The position numbers and the translations under genes were made by a program. Positions 55,294-62,808 of a stretch of 64,000 nucleotides of DNA are shown piece by piece. The DNA lies in assembly GCF_001425355.1 (NCBI RefSeq), contig NZ_LMQN01000016.1, positions 62,001 through 126,000 of the forward strand, read 5' to 3'. This stretch comes from Chryseobacterium sp. Leaf405. GTDB lineage: Bacteria; Bacteroidota; Bacteroidia; Flavobacteriales; Weeksellaceae. The notes under the pieces are model-generated. The model worked only from the letters and a program-made list of their open reading frames with translations. It had not been told where the DNA came from and did no database searches. The first letter of the stretch is position 1, and the number at the start of each line of letters is the position of its first letter.

Positions 55294-55382
55294 AAACTGT
55301 AAAATTATTTTCCAAAATTATGGAGAGAATAAAAAACAAAACTTGACTTGAATCATGGCTTTTTCTTGATCTATATCAAGTG

Positions 55383-55961
55383 TCATTTAAGTAGAATCTT
55401 TTTACGGATTCTGCTTACTGTTTCCGGTGATAGACCGAGATACGAAGCAATAAGATTATGCGGAATTCGTTGAATAACTTCAGGATTTTTCTGAACAAAT
55501 TGAGTATATTTTTCCTCTGCTGTAAAGCTGTTAGAGACAATTAATCTGTAATCTTTTGTAATTAAGCTATTCTGATATAAAATCCTGAAATAACGGTCCA
55601 TCACAGGAATTTTAATCATCAGATTTTCATAATCCTCACGGCTGATCATCAGTAGTTCGGTCTCCTCAATAGCATCGATCGTTAGAACAGCTTTTTCCTG
55701 ATTGATAAAACTGTTAAAATCTGAAATCCACCAACCCTCAAACGCAAACATATTGATATGTTCCGAACCTTTTTCGTCCAGAAAATAAGACTTCAATAAT
55801 CCTTTCGATACAAAAGACAGCTGTTTACAAATATCTCCTTCCTGTAATAAATATTGCTTTTTACGAAGTTTTTTATAGTTAAAAAAAGATTGCAATTCAG
55901 ATTTCTGCTCATCAGTTACATCAACTTTATTCTGAATATGCGAGAGAAGCGTATCAAACAT
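55383..55961 (-). CDS. Crp/Fnr family transcriptional regulator
   Basis: A 192-aa regulator. The sensor domain (KQYLLQEGDICKQLSFVSKG, INMFAFEGWWISDFNSF) is followed by a C-terminal HTH, IPHNLIASYLGLSPETVSRIRKK. The start is MFDTLLSHIQNK at 55961; a longer frame extending upstream would overlap the DoxX gene. It lies 28 bp downstream of the DoxX-family gene, forming a two-gene unit. This regulator-plus-DoxX pairing suggests control by respiratory or thiol stress, but this is inference. Confidence 0.91.
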   Translation of the reverse strand: MFDTLLSHIQNKVDVTDEQKSELQSFFNYKKLRKKQYLLQEGDICKQLSFVSKGLLKSYFLDEKGSEHINMFAFEGWWISDFNSFINQEKAVLTIDAIEETELLMISREDYENLMIKIPVMDRYFRILYQNSLITKDYRLIVSNSFTAEEKYTQFVQKNPEVIQRIPHNLIASYLGLSPETVSRIRKKILLK

Positions 55962-55989
55962 TTTAAAATATTTAATCAAAAATAATACT

Positions 55990-56379
55990 TTATAAATTAC
56001 TGGTTTCAGGTTTAAATTTTTCGTAAAACCAAAACAATCCAAACAGATAAAATGAATGGAGCAATTGTGATTCAGTTGCGGACCAATTTTCAATAGAGCA
56101 GCTTCCAAAAATTAAAATACTCATTACAACTAAAGCAGAATATAAAGTGTATTTAATTTTAAAATTAATCAATAAGAAAATGCCAATAATCGCCTCTGCA
56201 ATGGGTAAAACATAACTAAATGGAATAATTAAAGCCGCTGGAATCATTGATTTTTCCATTGTTGTTACCATCCAGTCGCTAAAAGTCTGAAGCTTTGGAA
56301 GACGAACCAACCCATGTCCCAGTAAAGAAACAGCAATAGGAAGTCTTAAAAAGAAAAATGCAGTTTTAAAATCTTTCAT
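55990..56379 (-). CDS. DoxX family membrane protein
   Basis: A 129-aa protein with about four transmembrane helices. The start MKDFKTAFFFLRLPIAVSLL and the segment SLLGHGLVRLPKL fit the DoxX-like family, as does PFSYVLPIAEAIIGIFLLIN. Family roles include quinol oxidase accessory and thiol/oxidative stress functions; the substrate is unknown. It is the first gene of a unit with the Crp/Fnr regulator. Confidence 0.86.
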   Translation of the reverse strand: MKDFKTAFFFLRLPIAVSLLGHGLVRLPKLQTFSDWMVTTMEKSMIPAALIIPFSYVLPIAEAIIGIFLLINFKIKYTLYSALVVMSILIFGSCSIENWSATESQLLHSFYLFGLFWFYEKFKPETSNL

Positions 56380-56544
56380 AATTACTATTTTGCTTAATTA
56401 TTTTGTTTTGCCTTGAATTTATACATTTCATTATGATTTGTAATATATGAAATTATAATTTCATCATTAAAATTATCGGTTAAAAATCTTTGGTTAAATT
56501 TTTAAAAACAATAAATCTTACGGAAATTTGCCAAAAATAAATTA

Positions 56545-57171
56545 ATGAAGATAATAGATATTGAAAGTTGGAACAGAAAGGAACATTTTGATTTTTTTTC
56601 GAAGATGGCAAGTCCTTATTTCGGCTTTACAACAGAAGTGGACTGTACAAAAGCATATGAAAATGCAAAGAAAAACGACTATTCATTTTTTGCTTATTAT
56701 CTTTATAAATCTATGGTGGCGATAAATTCTGTTGATGAACTGAAGCTCAGAATCGTTGACGGTCGGGTAATTTTATACGACGAGGTACATATTGGAAGTA
56801 TCATAGGCAGGGCAGACGGCACATTTGGTTTTTCATTCTTCGAGTATTCTAATAACTTTGAAGTTTTTAATGAAAGCTTACAAAATCAGATAACAGCTGT
56901 ACAAAACTCAACAGGTTTGGGAATAAGTAATGATGTTTTACCGATCAATCATATCAGACACACCACAATTCCATGGAATTCTTTTACCACAGTTCTGCAT
57001 CCGACAAATTTTGATCCGAAAGAATGTATTCCAAAAATTGCCTTTGGAAAATTCAATATTAAAAATGGACGAAAGTTTATGCCTGTTTCCATAGAAGCGC
57101 ATCATGGTCTGGCAGACGGAATTCACCTGGCAAAATATTTTGAAGAATTCCAGAAGCAGCTAGATCTTTAA
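56545..57171 (+). CDS. CatA-like chloramphenicol O-acetyltransferase family protein
   Basis: A 208-aa trimeric-type acetyltransferase. It aligns with type A chloramphenicol acetyltransferases over the whole length: ESWNRKEHFDFFSKMA at the start, IPWNSFTTVLHPTNFDP in the middle, and the catalytic HHGLADGIHLAKYF near the end. His187 and Asp191 match CAT His195 and Asp199. It may acetylate chloramphenicol, but chromosomal CatA-like proteins in environmental bacteria can have other acceptors, so resistance is unproven. It is a single-gene unit. Confidence 0.87.
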   Translation: MKIIDIESWNRKEHFDFFSKMASPYFGFTTEVDCTKAYENAKKNDYSFFAYYLYKSMVAINSVDELKLRIVDGRVILYDEVHIGSIIGRADGTFGFSFFEYSNNFEVFNESLQNQITAVQNSTGLGISNDVLPINHIRHTTIPWNSFTTVLHPTNFDPKECIPKIAFGKFNIKNGRKFMPVSIEAHHGLADGIHLAKYFEEFQKQLDL

Positions 57172-57752
57172 TTCTAATTGCAGGAAACCGTAAAATTATT
57201 TTGAACATAAAAAACTGCAACGATTTTCTGCAAAATTTAAATTTTATAGAAAATTAATCACTAAATAATACACTTCACTTATTACTAAAAAGATCTAATT
57301 CTACAGGAATTTGATCTGTATTTCCATATTCTAAAATCTTTCGATTTCATATAATTATTCTTATTTTAAATATTGATTAGAATCATAAAAAAAAGAGTAA
57401 AAAACATATAGATTTGCCCTATTGTAAGAGAAACAGTAGAGCGAAAATTTTATAAATGAAAAAATAAGGCGATTAGGATCTGGCGTGGTATCTATGTGGT
57501 ATTGCAATTTGGTAAAATTTTAATCATTTTTTATTTCTTTGTCTTCATTTCCTTTTTAAGATCGACACATCTAGTTATAAAACGATAGAAAACACCTTAA
57601 CCAAAGACTGATTTATTTGAAAATAAATATTACATTAAAAATAAATAATACTTTGAATTTTATTCACGATAAGACGATAAGTACATTGAGTAGAGCCGTA
57701 CAATCCTGCATGTTAAAAATTAACAGAATTTAGTAGAGATGAGAAATTTATT
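57172..57752. other. 581-bp region with no recognised gene
   Basis: AT-rich, no credible coding frame and no clear structural RNA. Short stop-laden stretches and ordinary oligo-A and oligo-T tracts fill it. It may contain the promoter of the HTH gene at 57753 or be the decayed 5' part of a larger regulator gene. Confidence 0.6.
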
Positions 57753-58094
57753 ATGAAAAACGAAAACCCTGAATATAAATTAGAAAATTTAAGTCAAAAA
57801 ATTGTTGTACAAGATGAAATTATAGCGTTGGCGAAGGAAAATTCTCCGCGTCTGCTGAATAAATTTCGTTTGGTATATCCAGAATTCTTCCAAAAACTTT
57901 CGGCTATTCAGCCCAATTTAAAAAATTCGGAACTGATTTTTTGTATTTATTTAAAATTAAATCTTACAACAAAGGAGGTCGCAACCTATACATTTGTAAC
58001 TCCGAAAGCAATTCAAAACAGAAAGAACAGACTTAGGAAAAAATTAAGTATTCCGTCTCAAATCGATATCTATAAGTGGTTTAATGATCTTTAA
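57753..58094 (+). CDS. orphan LuxR-like helix-turn-helix protein
   Basis: A 113-aa protein whose C-terminal half resembles the DNA-binding end of large TPR regulators in Flavobacteriia: FFQKLSAIQPNLKNSELIFC, LNLTTKEVATYTFVTPKAIQ, then RKNRLRKKLSIPSQIDIYKW. The N-terminal half is a charged helix. TPR and membrane parts seen in longer relatives are absent, and the preceding 580 bp has no gene. It may be a real small regulator or the surviving 3' end of a decayed gene. The ATG is clean. Confidence 0.72.
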   Translation: MKNENPEYKLENLSQKIVVQDEIIALAKENSPRLLNKFRLVYPEFFQKLSAIQPNLKNSELIFCIYLKLNLTTKEVATYTFVTPKAIQNRKNRLRKKLSIPSQIDIYKWFNDL

Positions 58095-58112
58095 ACCACC
58101 TTTTTTTAGTTT

Positions 58113-58844
58113 CTAAAATTCGAGAATTGATTTTTCAAAATCATGATATAGCAACACTTTCCAATGATTTTCAATTGCTTCTTTCTGCCATTTCAATCTT
58201 AATTCCATAGCTTTTCTTCCATCAAAATCACTTTTGTACGCCAAATGGTATTTTAAATAAGATTCCTGAGGAAGATCATCAGCACCGTAAAATACAATTT
58301 CATTATTTTCTTTAATCCAGAAAACCTGCATAAAAGGAGTATGACCGCCAACCACTTCAAAAGAAATTTCATCCGTAATATTTCCTTTGTCCTCGTCCAT
58401 CCAGAAAATATTATCGAGTTCAATCAACTTTTCAAGCGTATCAAAATCAAAAGAATAATTTCCTCTATTTTCCATTGCAAAATCTAGTTCACGCTTTTGA
58501 ATATAAATATCAGCGTTGGGAAAAGTGGCTTCAAAACCATTTTCAGTGCGGGTAATTGTTGTTTCTATATGATCTTTATGAAGATGTGAAAGTAATACTT
58601 TAGTTACCTGATTTGGGTTAATATTTTCCTTTTCAAGAATTTCAGAAATTACCGTTTTTTCATTTTCATTTTTCCAGCCAATTCCAGCATCCAGAAGTAT
58701 AACGTCTTTTTCAGTAATAATCAAAAAAGGATTCACCGACATCTTAATTCCTTTAATGGTATCTTTATTTTCTTCGGTTAAAAGAGTAAAGTCTTTTGTA
58801 TTGCTTGTAGAAAAATTTCCTTCTTTTAATGGTATAATTTTCAT
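58113..58844 (-). CDS. MBL-fold metallo-hydrolase
   Basis: A 243-aa metallo-beta-lactamase-fold hydrolase with the zinc motif LLSHLHKDHIETT (HxHxDH), an upstream DAGIGWKNE strand and a later FEVVGGHTPFMQVFW ligand His. FYGADDLPQ and LYHDFEKSI at the C-terminus complete the site. This suggests a lactonase- or thioesterase-like role with unknown substrate. The start is ATG 58844 (MKIIPLKEGNFS); an upstream ATG at 58898 would add 18 atypical residues. It shares a divergent promoter region with the MFS gene. Confidence 0.9.
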   Translation of the reverse strand: MKIIPLKEGNFSTSNTKDFTLLTEENKDTIKGIKMSVNPFLIITEKDVILLDAGIGWKNENEKTVISEILEKENINPNQVTKVLLSHLHKDHIETTITRTENGFEATFPNADIYIQKRELDFAMENRGNYSFDFDTLEKLIELDNIFWMDEDKGNITDEISFEVVGGHTPFMQVFWIKENNEIVFYGADDLPQESYLKYHLAYKSDFDGRKAMELRLKWQKEAIENHWKVLLYHDFEKSILEF

Positions 58845-58989
58845 GATACAAAGTTCACGATTATTTCTAAATCTGAAAAGCTTATTTTTTCGATGCAATT
58901 CATCGTCAAAACCAATGATATTAATAAAAGCTTACTCTTAAAATAAGTATTTTTGTGGTAGAAAATTTAAAAATTCTTAAATACAATTT

Positions 58990-60170
58990 ATGCAGAATTC
59001 TACCAGCGGTATTTCTCGTACTGTGATTTGGTTGATGTCCATTATTTCCGGACTTGTGGTGGCAAACAATTATTATAACCAACCTTTGTTGGGACTTATT
59101 TCAGAAGAATTAAATGTTCCGGAAAGTGCAGCAAGTAAAATTTCCGTTCTTACCCAATTGGGATATGCAGCAGGATTGCTGTTGATTGTTCCTTTGGGAG
59201 ATAAATTTCTTCGTAAAAAACTTATTTTAATAGATCTTGTTTTAGTTTTCGGAGCATTATTATGGATGACTTTCGCTCAGGAATTATGGATGTTGTATGT
59301 CGCAAGCTTATTGATAGGAGTCACTTCCGTGATTCCGCAATTATTCATTCCCATTGCAGCTGAATTATCTTCTGACAAAGAAAAATCCTCGAATATCGGA
59401 ACCGTAATGTCGGGATTATTATTAGGAATTCTATTGTCAAGATTCATCGGAGGAATTGTTGGTGAAGTTTGGGGCTGGAGAGCCATGTTCGGAATTGCAG
59501 CAGGAATTATGGTTTTAGTCTGGATTGCCGTATACAAAATGCTTCCCGAATTACAGCCAAATTTTAAAGGAACGTATAGGGAGTTAATGAAATCTGTTTT
59601 TCATTTAGCAAAAAATCAGCCCGTTTTGCGATTAGCCTCTATCCGTGGAGCAATGGCTTTCGGATCGATGTGTGCATTATTTACAACCTTAGTTTTCCAT
59701 ATGGAAAAGCCGCCGTTTAATGCAGGTTCATCTGTTGTAGGGAGTTTCGGTTTAGCTGGGGCTGTCGGAGCTTTGGCAGCAGCGAAAGTGGGAAAACTTC
59801 AACGATATTTAGATTTAAATAGGATAATTTTTTATTCTCTATTAGTCGTTCTAGGAAGCTGGATTTTTACTTATTTTGCAGGAAAAACGTATTGGGGACT
59901 GATTGTTGGAGTAATTTTAGTTGATTTAGGTGTGCAATCAAGCCATATCATGAATCAGACGAATTATTTTTAATTAAATCAAACGCGGTCAACAGATTAA
60001 ATACGGTGTATATGGTTTCTTATTTTATCGGCGGTTCATTAGGAACATGGACGGCTTCAATGGCTTGGCAATATGCACAATGGAGCGGTGTTTGTTTCGT
60101 TGGAGCAACAATGGCAATATTCGCTTTGATAGCTCATTTAATATTCAGTAACAGAATAAAATTAGATTAA
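58990..60170 (+). pseudogene. MFS transporter gene with a single-base frameshift near the 3' end
   Basis: The first 327 codons encode a good major facilitator protein: SGISRTVIWLMSIISGLVVA, YNQPLLGLISEELNV, then about ten membrane helices. It breaks after QSSHIMNQTNYF in the T5 run at 59967-59971. If one T is added, the frame continues LIKSNAVNRLNTVYMVSYFI, then GGSLGTWTASMAWQ, and ends at 60170 after a normal last helix. The full product would be about 393 aa. Either the gene has lost its last two helices or the base is a sequencing error. Confidence 0.9.
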
Positions 60171-60224
60171 ACTTCAACAATAAAATTTTAACTTTAAACA
60201 TAATTTCAATTAAAATAAATTATA

Positions 60225-60923
60225 ATGAAAATAGAAATCTGGTCGGATGTAATGTGTCCGTTTTGCTATATAGGAAAAAATAATTTTGAACAGGCTCTTG
60301 AAAAACTTCCTTTCAAAGATCAGGTGGAAGTAGAGTGGAAAAGTTTTCAACTTGATCCAACTTTAGATCCTGAAGAAACAAAAACAACTTTCGAATATTT
60401 CAAAGAAAAGAAAGGATTTCCCGAAGCTCAGGCTCAGCAAATGATCGGACAGGTAAAACAAATGGGAGCGAGCGCCGGGATTGATTTTAATTTTGAAAAA
60501 GCATTAATTACAAACACTTTTTCTGCCCATAAATTATTGCATTTAGCAAAAAAATACAACAAATCCAACGAAATGGAAGAAGCACTTTTCATCGCTCATT
60601 TCATTGACGGAAAGAATGTTGGAGATCTTGAAACGTTAATTTCACTTGCCGATTCTTTAGGTATAGATAAAGATGAAGCTAAAAATGTTTTAGCTTCTGA
60701 AGAATTCAATCAGGAAGTAAATCAAGATATTTTAGAAGGAAAAAATAATGGGGTGACCGGCGTTCCGTTTTTTATTTTAAATGGAAAATATGCAGTTTCA
60801 GGAGCACAGCCTGTCGAACTTTTTGCAAACGCTCTTCAACAAACTTATGATGAAACAGTAACTCCCTTGACAAACATTTCAGACAACGGAGCTTCTTGTG
60901 ATACAGATGGTTGTGAAATTTAA
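60225..60923 (+). CDS. DsbA family (FrnE-like) oxidoreductase
   Basis: A 232-aa thioredoxin-fold protein without signal peptide, so cytoplasmic. The active site is CPFC in EIWSDVMCPFCYIGK, and the cis-Pro loop reads VTGVPFFILNGKYAVSGAQP. The helical insert (KTTFEYFKEKKGFPEAQAQQ) is typical of FrnE and 2-hydroxychromene isomerase-like members. Two extra Cys near the C-terminus (SCDTDGCEI) could form a second redox pair, as reported for some FrnE proteins. It lies 54 bp after the frameshifted MFS gene and 11 bp before a nucleosidase gene. Confidence 0.92.
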   Translation: MKIEIWSDVMCPFCYIGKNNFEQALEKLPFKDQVEVEWKSFQLDPTLDPEETKTTFEYFKEKKGFPEAQAQQMIGQVKQMGASAGIDFNFEKALITNTFSAHKLLHLAKKYNKSNEMEEALFIAHFIDGKNVGDLETLISLADSLGIDKDEAKNVLASEEFNQEVNQDILEGKNNGVTGVPFFILNGKYAVSGAQPVELFANALQQTYDETVTPLTNISDNGASCDTDGCEI

Positions 60924-60934
60924 TTGTAAAAGGA

Positions 60935-61522
60935 ATGATTAAAATAAACGACGACTATCAGTTTGCTACAGAAGAAATACTTTTCGTTTTTGCATTGGAT
61001 TCAGAAGCCGGAAAAGTTTTTAATGATAAGAATAAATTAATTACAGGCATCGGGAAAGTAAACGCTGCGATAGAATTAACGAAAGAAATTCACCGAAACA
61101 GACCGAAATTAATTGTTAATCTGGGCTCAGCAGGAAGTAAAAATTTTCATAAAGGAGATGTAGTTTGCTGTACAAAATTCATCCAGAGGGATATGGACGT
61201 CAGAGGGCTAGGATTTCAATTATATGAAACGCCACTTTCAGGAATTCCTCCCGTTTTGGAATATGGTTTAAAGAGAAATGATCTTCCTGAAGGAATTTGC
61301 GGAAGCGGTGACAGTTTTGAAATGAATCATTCGGAAGCTGTTTATAATATTGTTGATATGGAAGCATATCCGTTAGCTTTGATTGCCATGAAAGAGCAGA
61401 TTCCGTTTCTTTGTCTGAAATATATTTCGGATGATGCAGGAAGTGAAGCGGCAGATGATTGGGCGGTTCAGGTGCATTTGGCTTCGGAGGCTTTTGAGAA
61501 AATTTTATTTGTAAGCAAATAA
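60935..61522 (+). CDS. nucleosidase of the PNP/UDP (MTA/SAH nucleosidase-like) superfamily
   Basis: A 195-aa nucleoside phosphorylase-superfamily protein. It shows the glycine-rich NLGSAGSKNFHKGDVV strand and loop, DVRGLGFQLYETP, GICGSGDSF and VDMEAYPLALIA. LKYISDDAGSEAADDW supplies the catalytic Asp region. It is shorter than standard MTA/SAH nucleosidase (about 230 aa), so the exact nucleoside is uncertain. It begins 11 bp after the DsbA-like gene. Confidence 0.85.
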   Translation: MIKINDDYQFATEEILFVFALDSEAGKVFNDKNKLITGIGKVNAAIELTKEIHRNRPKLIVNLGSAGSKNFHKGDVVCCTKFIQRDMDVRGLGFQLYETPLSGIPPVLEYGLKRNDLPEGICGSGDSFEMNHSEAVYNIVDMEAYPLALIAMKEQIPFLCLKYISDDAGSEAADDWAVQVHLASEAFEKILFVSK

Positions 61523-61559
61523 TCATCATTTTATTATTAACAGAAAAAATGAATTAATT

Positions 61560-62078
61560 ATGACTATATTCATAAAAAAGGCTTCATCTGAAGACCTGAA
61601 AACGATACAAAATGTAGGAAGAGAAACATTTTACGAGACTTTTTCCATAGATAATTCTGAAGATGAAATGCAAAAATATCTCGATGAAAGTTTCTCAACA
61701 GAAAAGTTAACCGAAGAATTAAATACTATTGACTCTCAGTTTTTTATTGCTTGGGAAGATGAAAATGCCATTGGCTATCTGAAATTAAATTCAGGTAAAT
61801 CACAGACAGAATTACAGGATGAAGCATCTATGGAGATTGAAAGAATTTACGTAAAAAGTGCATATCACGGGAAAAAAGTTGGTCAGCTTTTATACGATAA
61901 AGCCCTTGAAATTGCCCAACAGGAAAATAAAAAATATCTTTGGCTAGGAGTTTGGGAAGAAAATATGAGAGCAGTGAATTTTTATAAAAAGAACGGTTTT
62001 GTAGAATTTGACAAACATATATTTAAGCTTGGAAATGAGGAACAGACGGATCTGATGATGAGAAAAGTCTTAGATTAA
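61560..62078 (+). CDS. GNAT family N-acetyltransferase
   Basis: A 172-aa acetyl-CoA-dependent acetyltransferase. The central GNAT strand and loop is MEIERIYVKSAYHGKKVGQL (Q/R-x-x-G-x-G/A type). The C-terminal part carries LGVWEENMRAVNFYKKNGF, the usual acetyl-CoA site and Tyr. Substrate unknown; amines, polyamines or peptides are typical. The stop codon overlaps the convergent pdeM stop by 4 nt with no terminator. Confidence 0.9.
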   Translation: MTIFIKKASSEDLKTIQNVGRETFYETFSIDNSEDEMQKYLDESFSTEKLTEELNTIDSQFFIAWEDENAIGYLKLNSGKSQTELQDEASMEIERIYVKSAYHGKKVGQLLYDKALEIAQQENKKYLWLGVWEENMRAVNFYKKNGFVEFDKHIFKLGNEEQTDLMMRKVLD

Positions 62079-62719
62079 ATTTCATAAATTTCAGCATCCG
62101 TAAAAACATAGAATCTTCCTTTTTTAGGAAGATTTTTTGTATCTAAGCCTGTGAATTCACTAAATGCAGGAAGCAATAATTGGTTTTCAGTTACCACAAA
62201 GCAAGGCAGCTTTATGCTTTTTACAGAGGAATTGATAACAAATCCCGGATGTATATGTCCTGTGATTTGAAATTTTTCCTGCTTTTCTTCAAAATCATGA
62301 ATAAAAATAAAATTCTCGCTTTCTAAATGTTTTGCTTTAAAATTTAAACATAATTTTGATTCCAGTTTTTTGGAAATTCTGTCATGATTTCCTTCAATTA
62401 AATAAAACTGTAAATCATGATACTGATTTCTCCAGCTGCAAAATTCATCTACTTCAGAATTATCTCCTGCATGAATCAAATCTCCGACAACTACAAACTT
62501 TTCAGGTTGAAAATATTCTATTAAAATTGATAATCGCTCCAAATCATTTTTAATAATATGATTGGCTAAAGCAATTCCGTTTTTACGAAAATGAGCAGTT
62601 TTTCCGATATGTAAATCTGATAAAATTAAAGCTTTCTCTTTTCCCCAAAATGCTGCACGCTGGTTTGTAAGGGTGAAAATTTCATTTTTAATGGATATAT
62701 TTTTTGTTACTATTTTCAT
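62075..62719 (-). CDS. pdeM: ligase-associated DNA damage response metallophosphoesterase
   Basis: A 214-aa calcineurin-like phosphoesterase. Metal-binding motifs in order: LILSDLHIGKTAHFR, VVGDLIHAGDNSE, LIEGNHDR, FIHDF and ITGHIHPGF. It matches the endonuclease that accompanies ATP-dependent DNA ligase and Lhr-like helicase in a bacterial DNA repair locus. The helicase gene lies directly upstream on the same strand (90-bp gap). Confidence 0.93.
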   Translation of the reverse strand: MKIVTKNISIKNEIFTLTNQRAAFWGKEKALILSDLHIGKTAHFRKNGIALANHIIKNDLERLSILIEYFQPEKFVVVGDLIHAGDNSEVDEFCSWRNQYHDLQFYLIEGNHDRISKKLESKLCLNFKAKHLESENFIFIHDFEEKQEKFQITGHIHPGFVINSSVKSIKLPCFVVTENQLLLPAFSEFTGLDTKNLPKKGRFYVFTDAEIYEI

Positions 62720-62740
62720 ATTTTAAAAAATAATATTCAA

Positions 62741-62772
62741 GAATTTTCATCATTCTGAATGATGAAAATTTC
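62741..62772 (-). repeat. inverted repeat between the helicase gene and pdeM
   Basis: GAATTTTCATCATTC (62741-62755) is mirrored by GAATGATGAAAATTTC (62757-62772), a near-perfect 15-bp stem with almost no loop. There is no T run, so it may be a processing or stability element and not a terminator. Confidence 0.6.
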
Positions 62773-62808
62773 TATCATAAATTCACAATTGAATCTTTAC
62801 AATTCACT

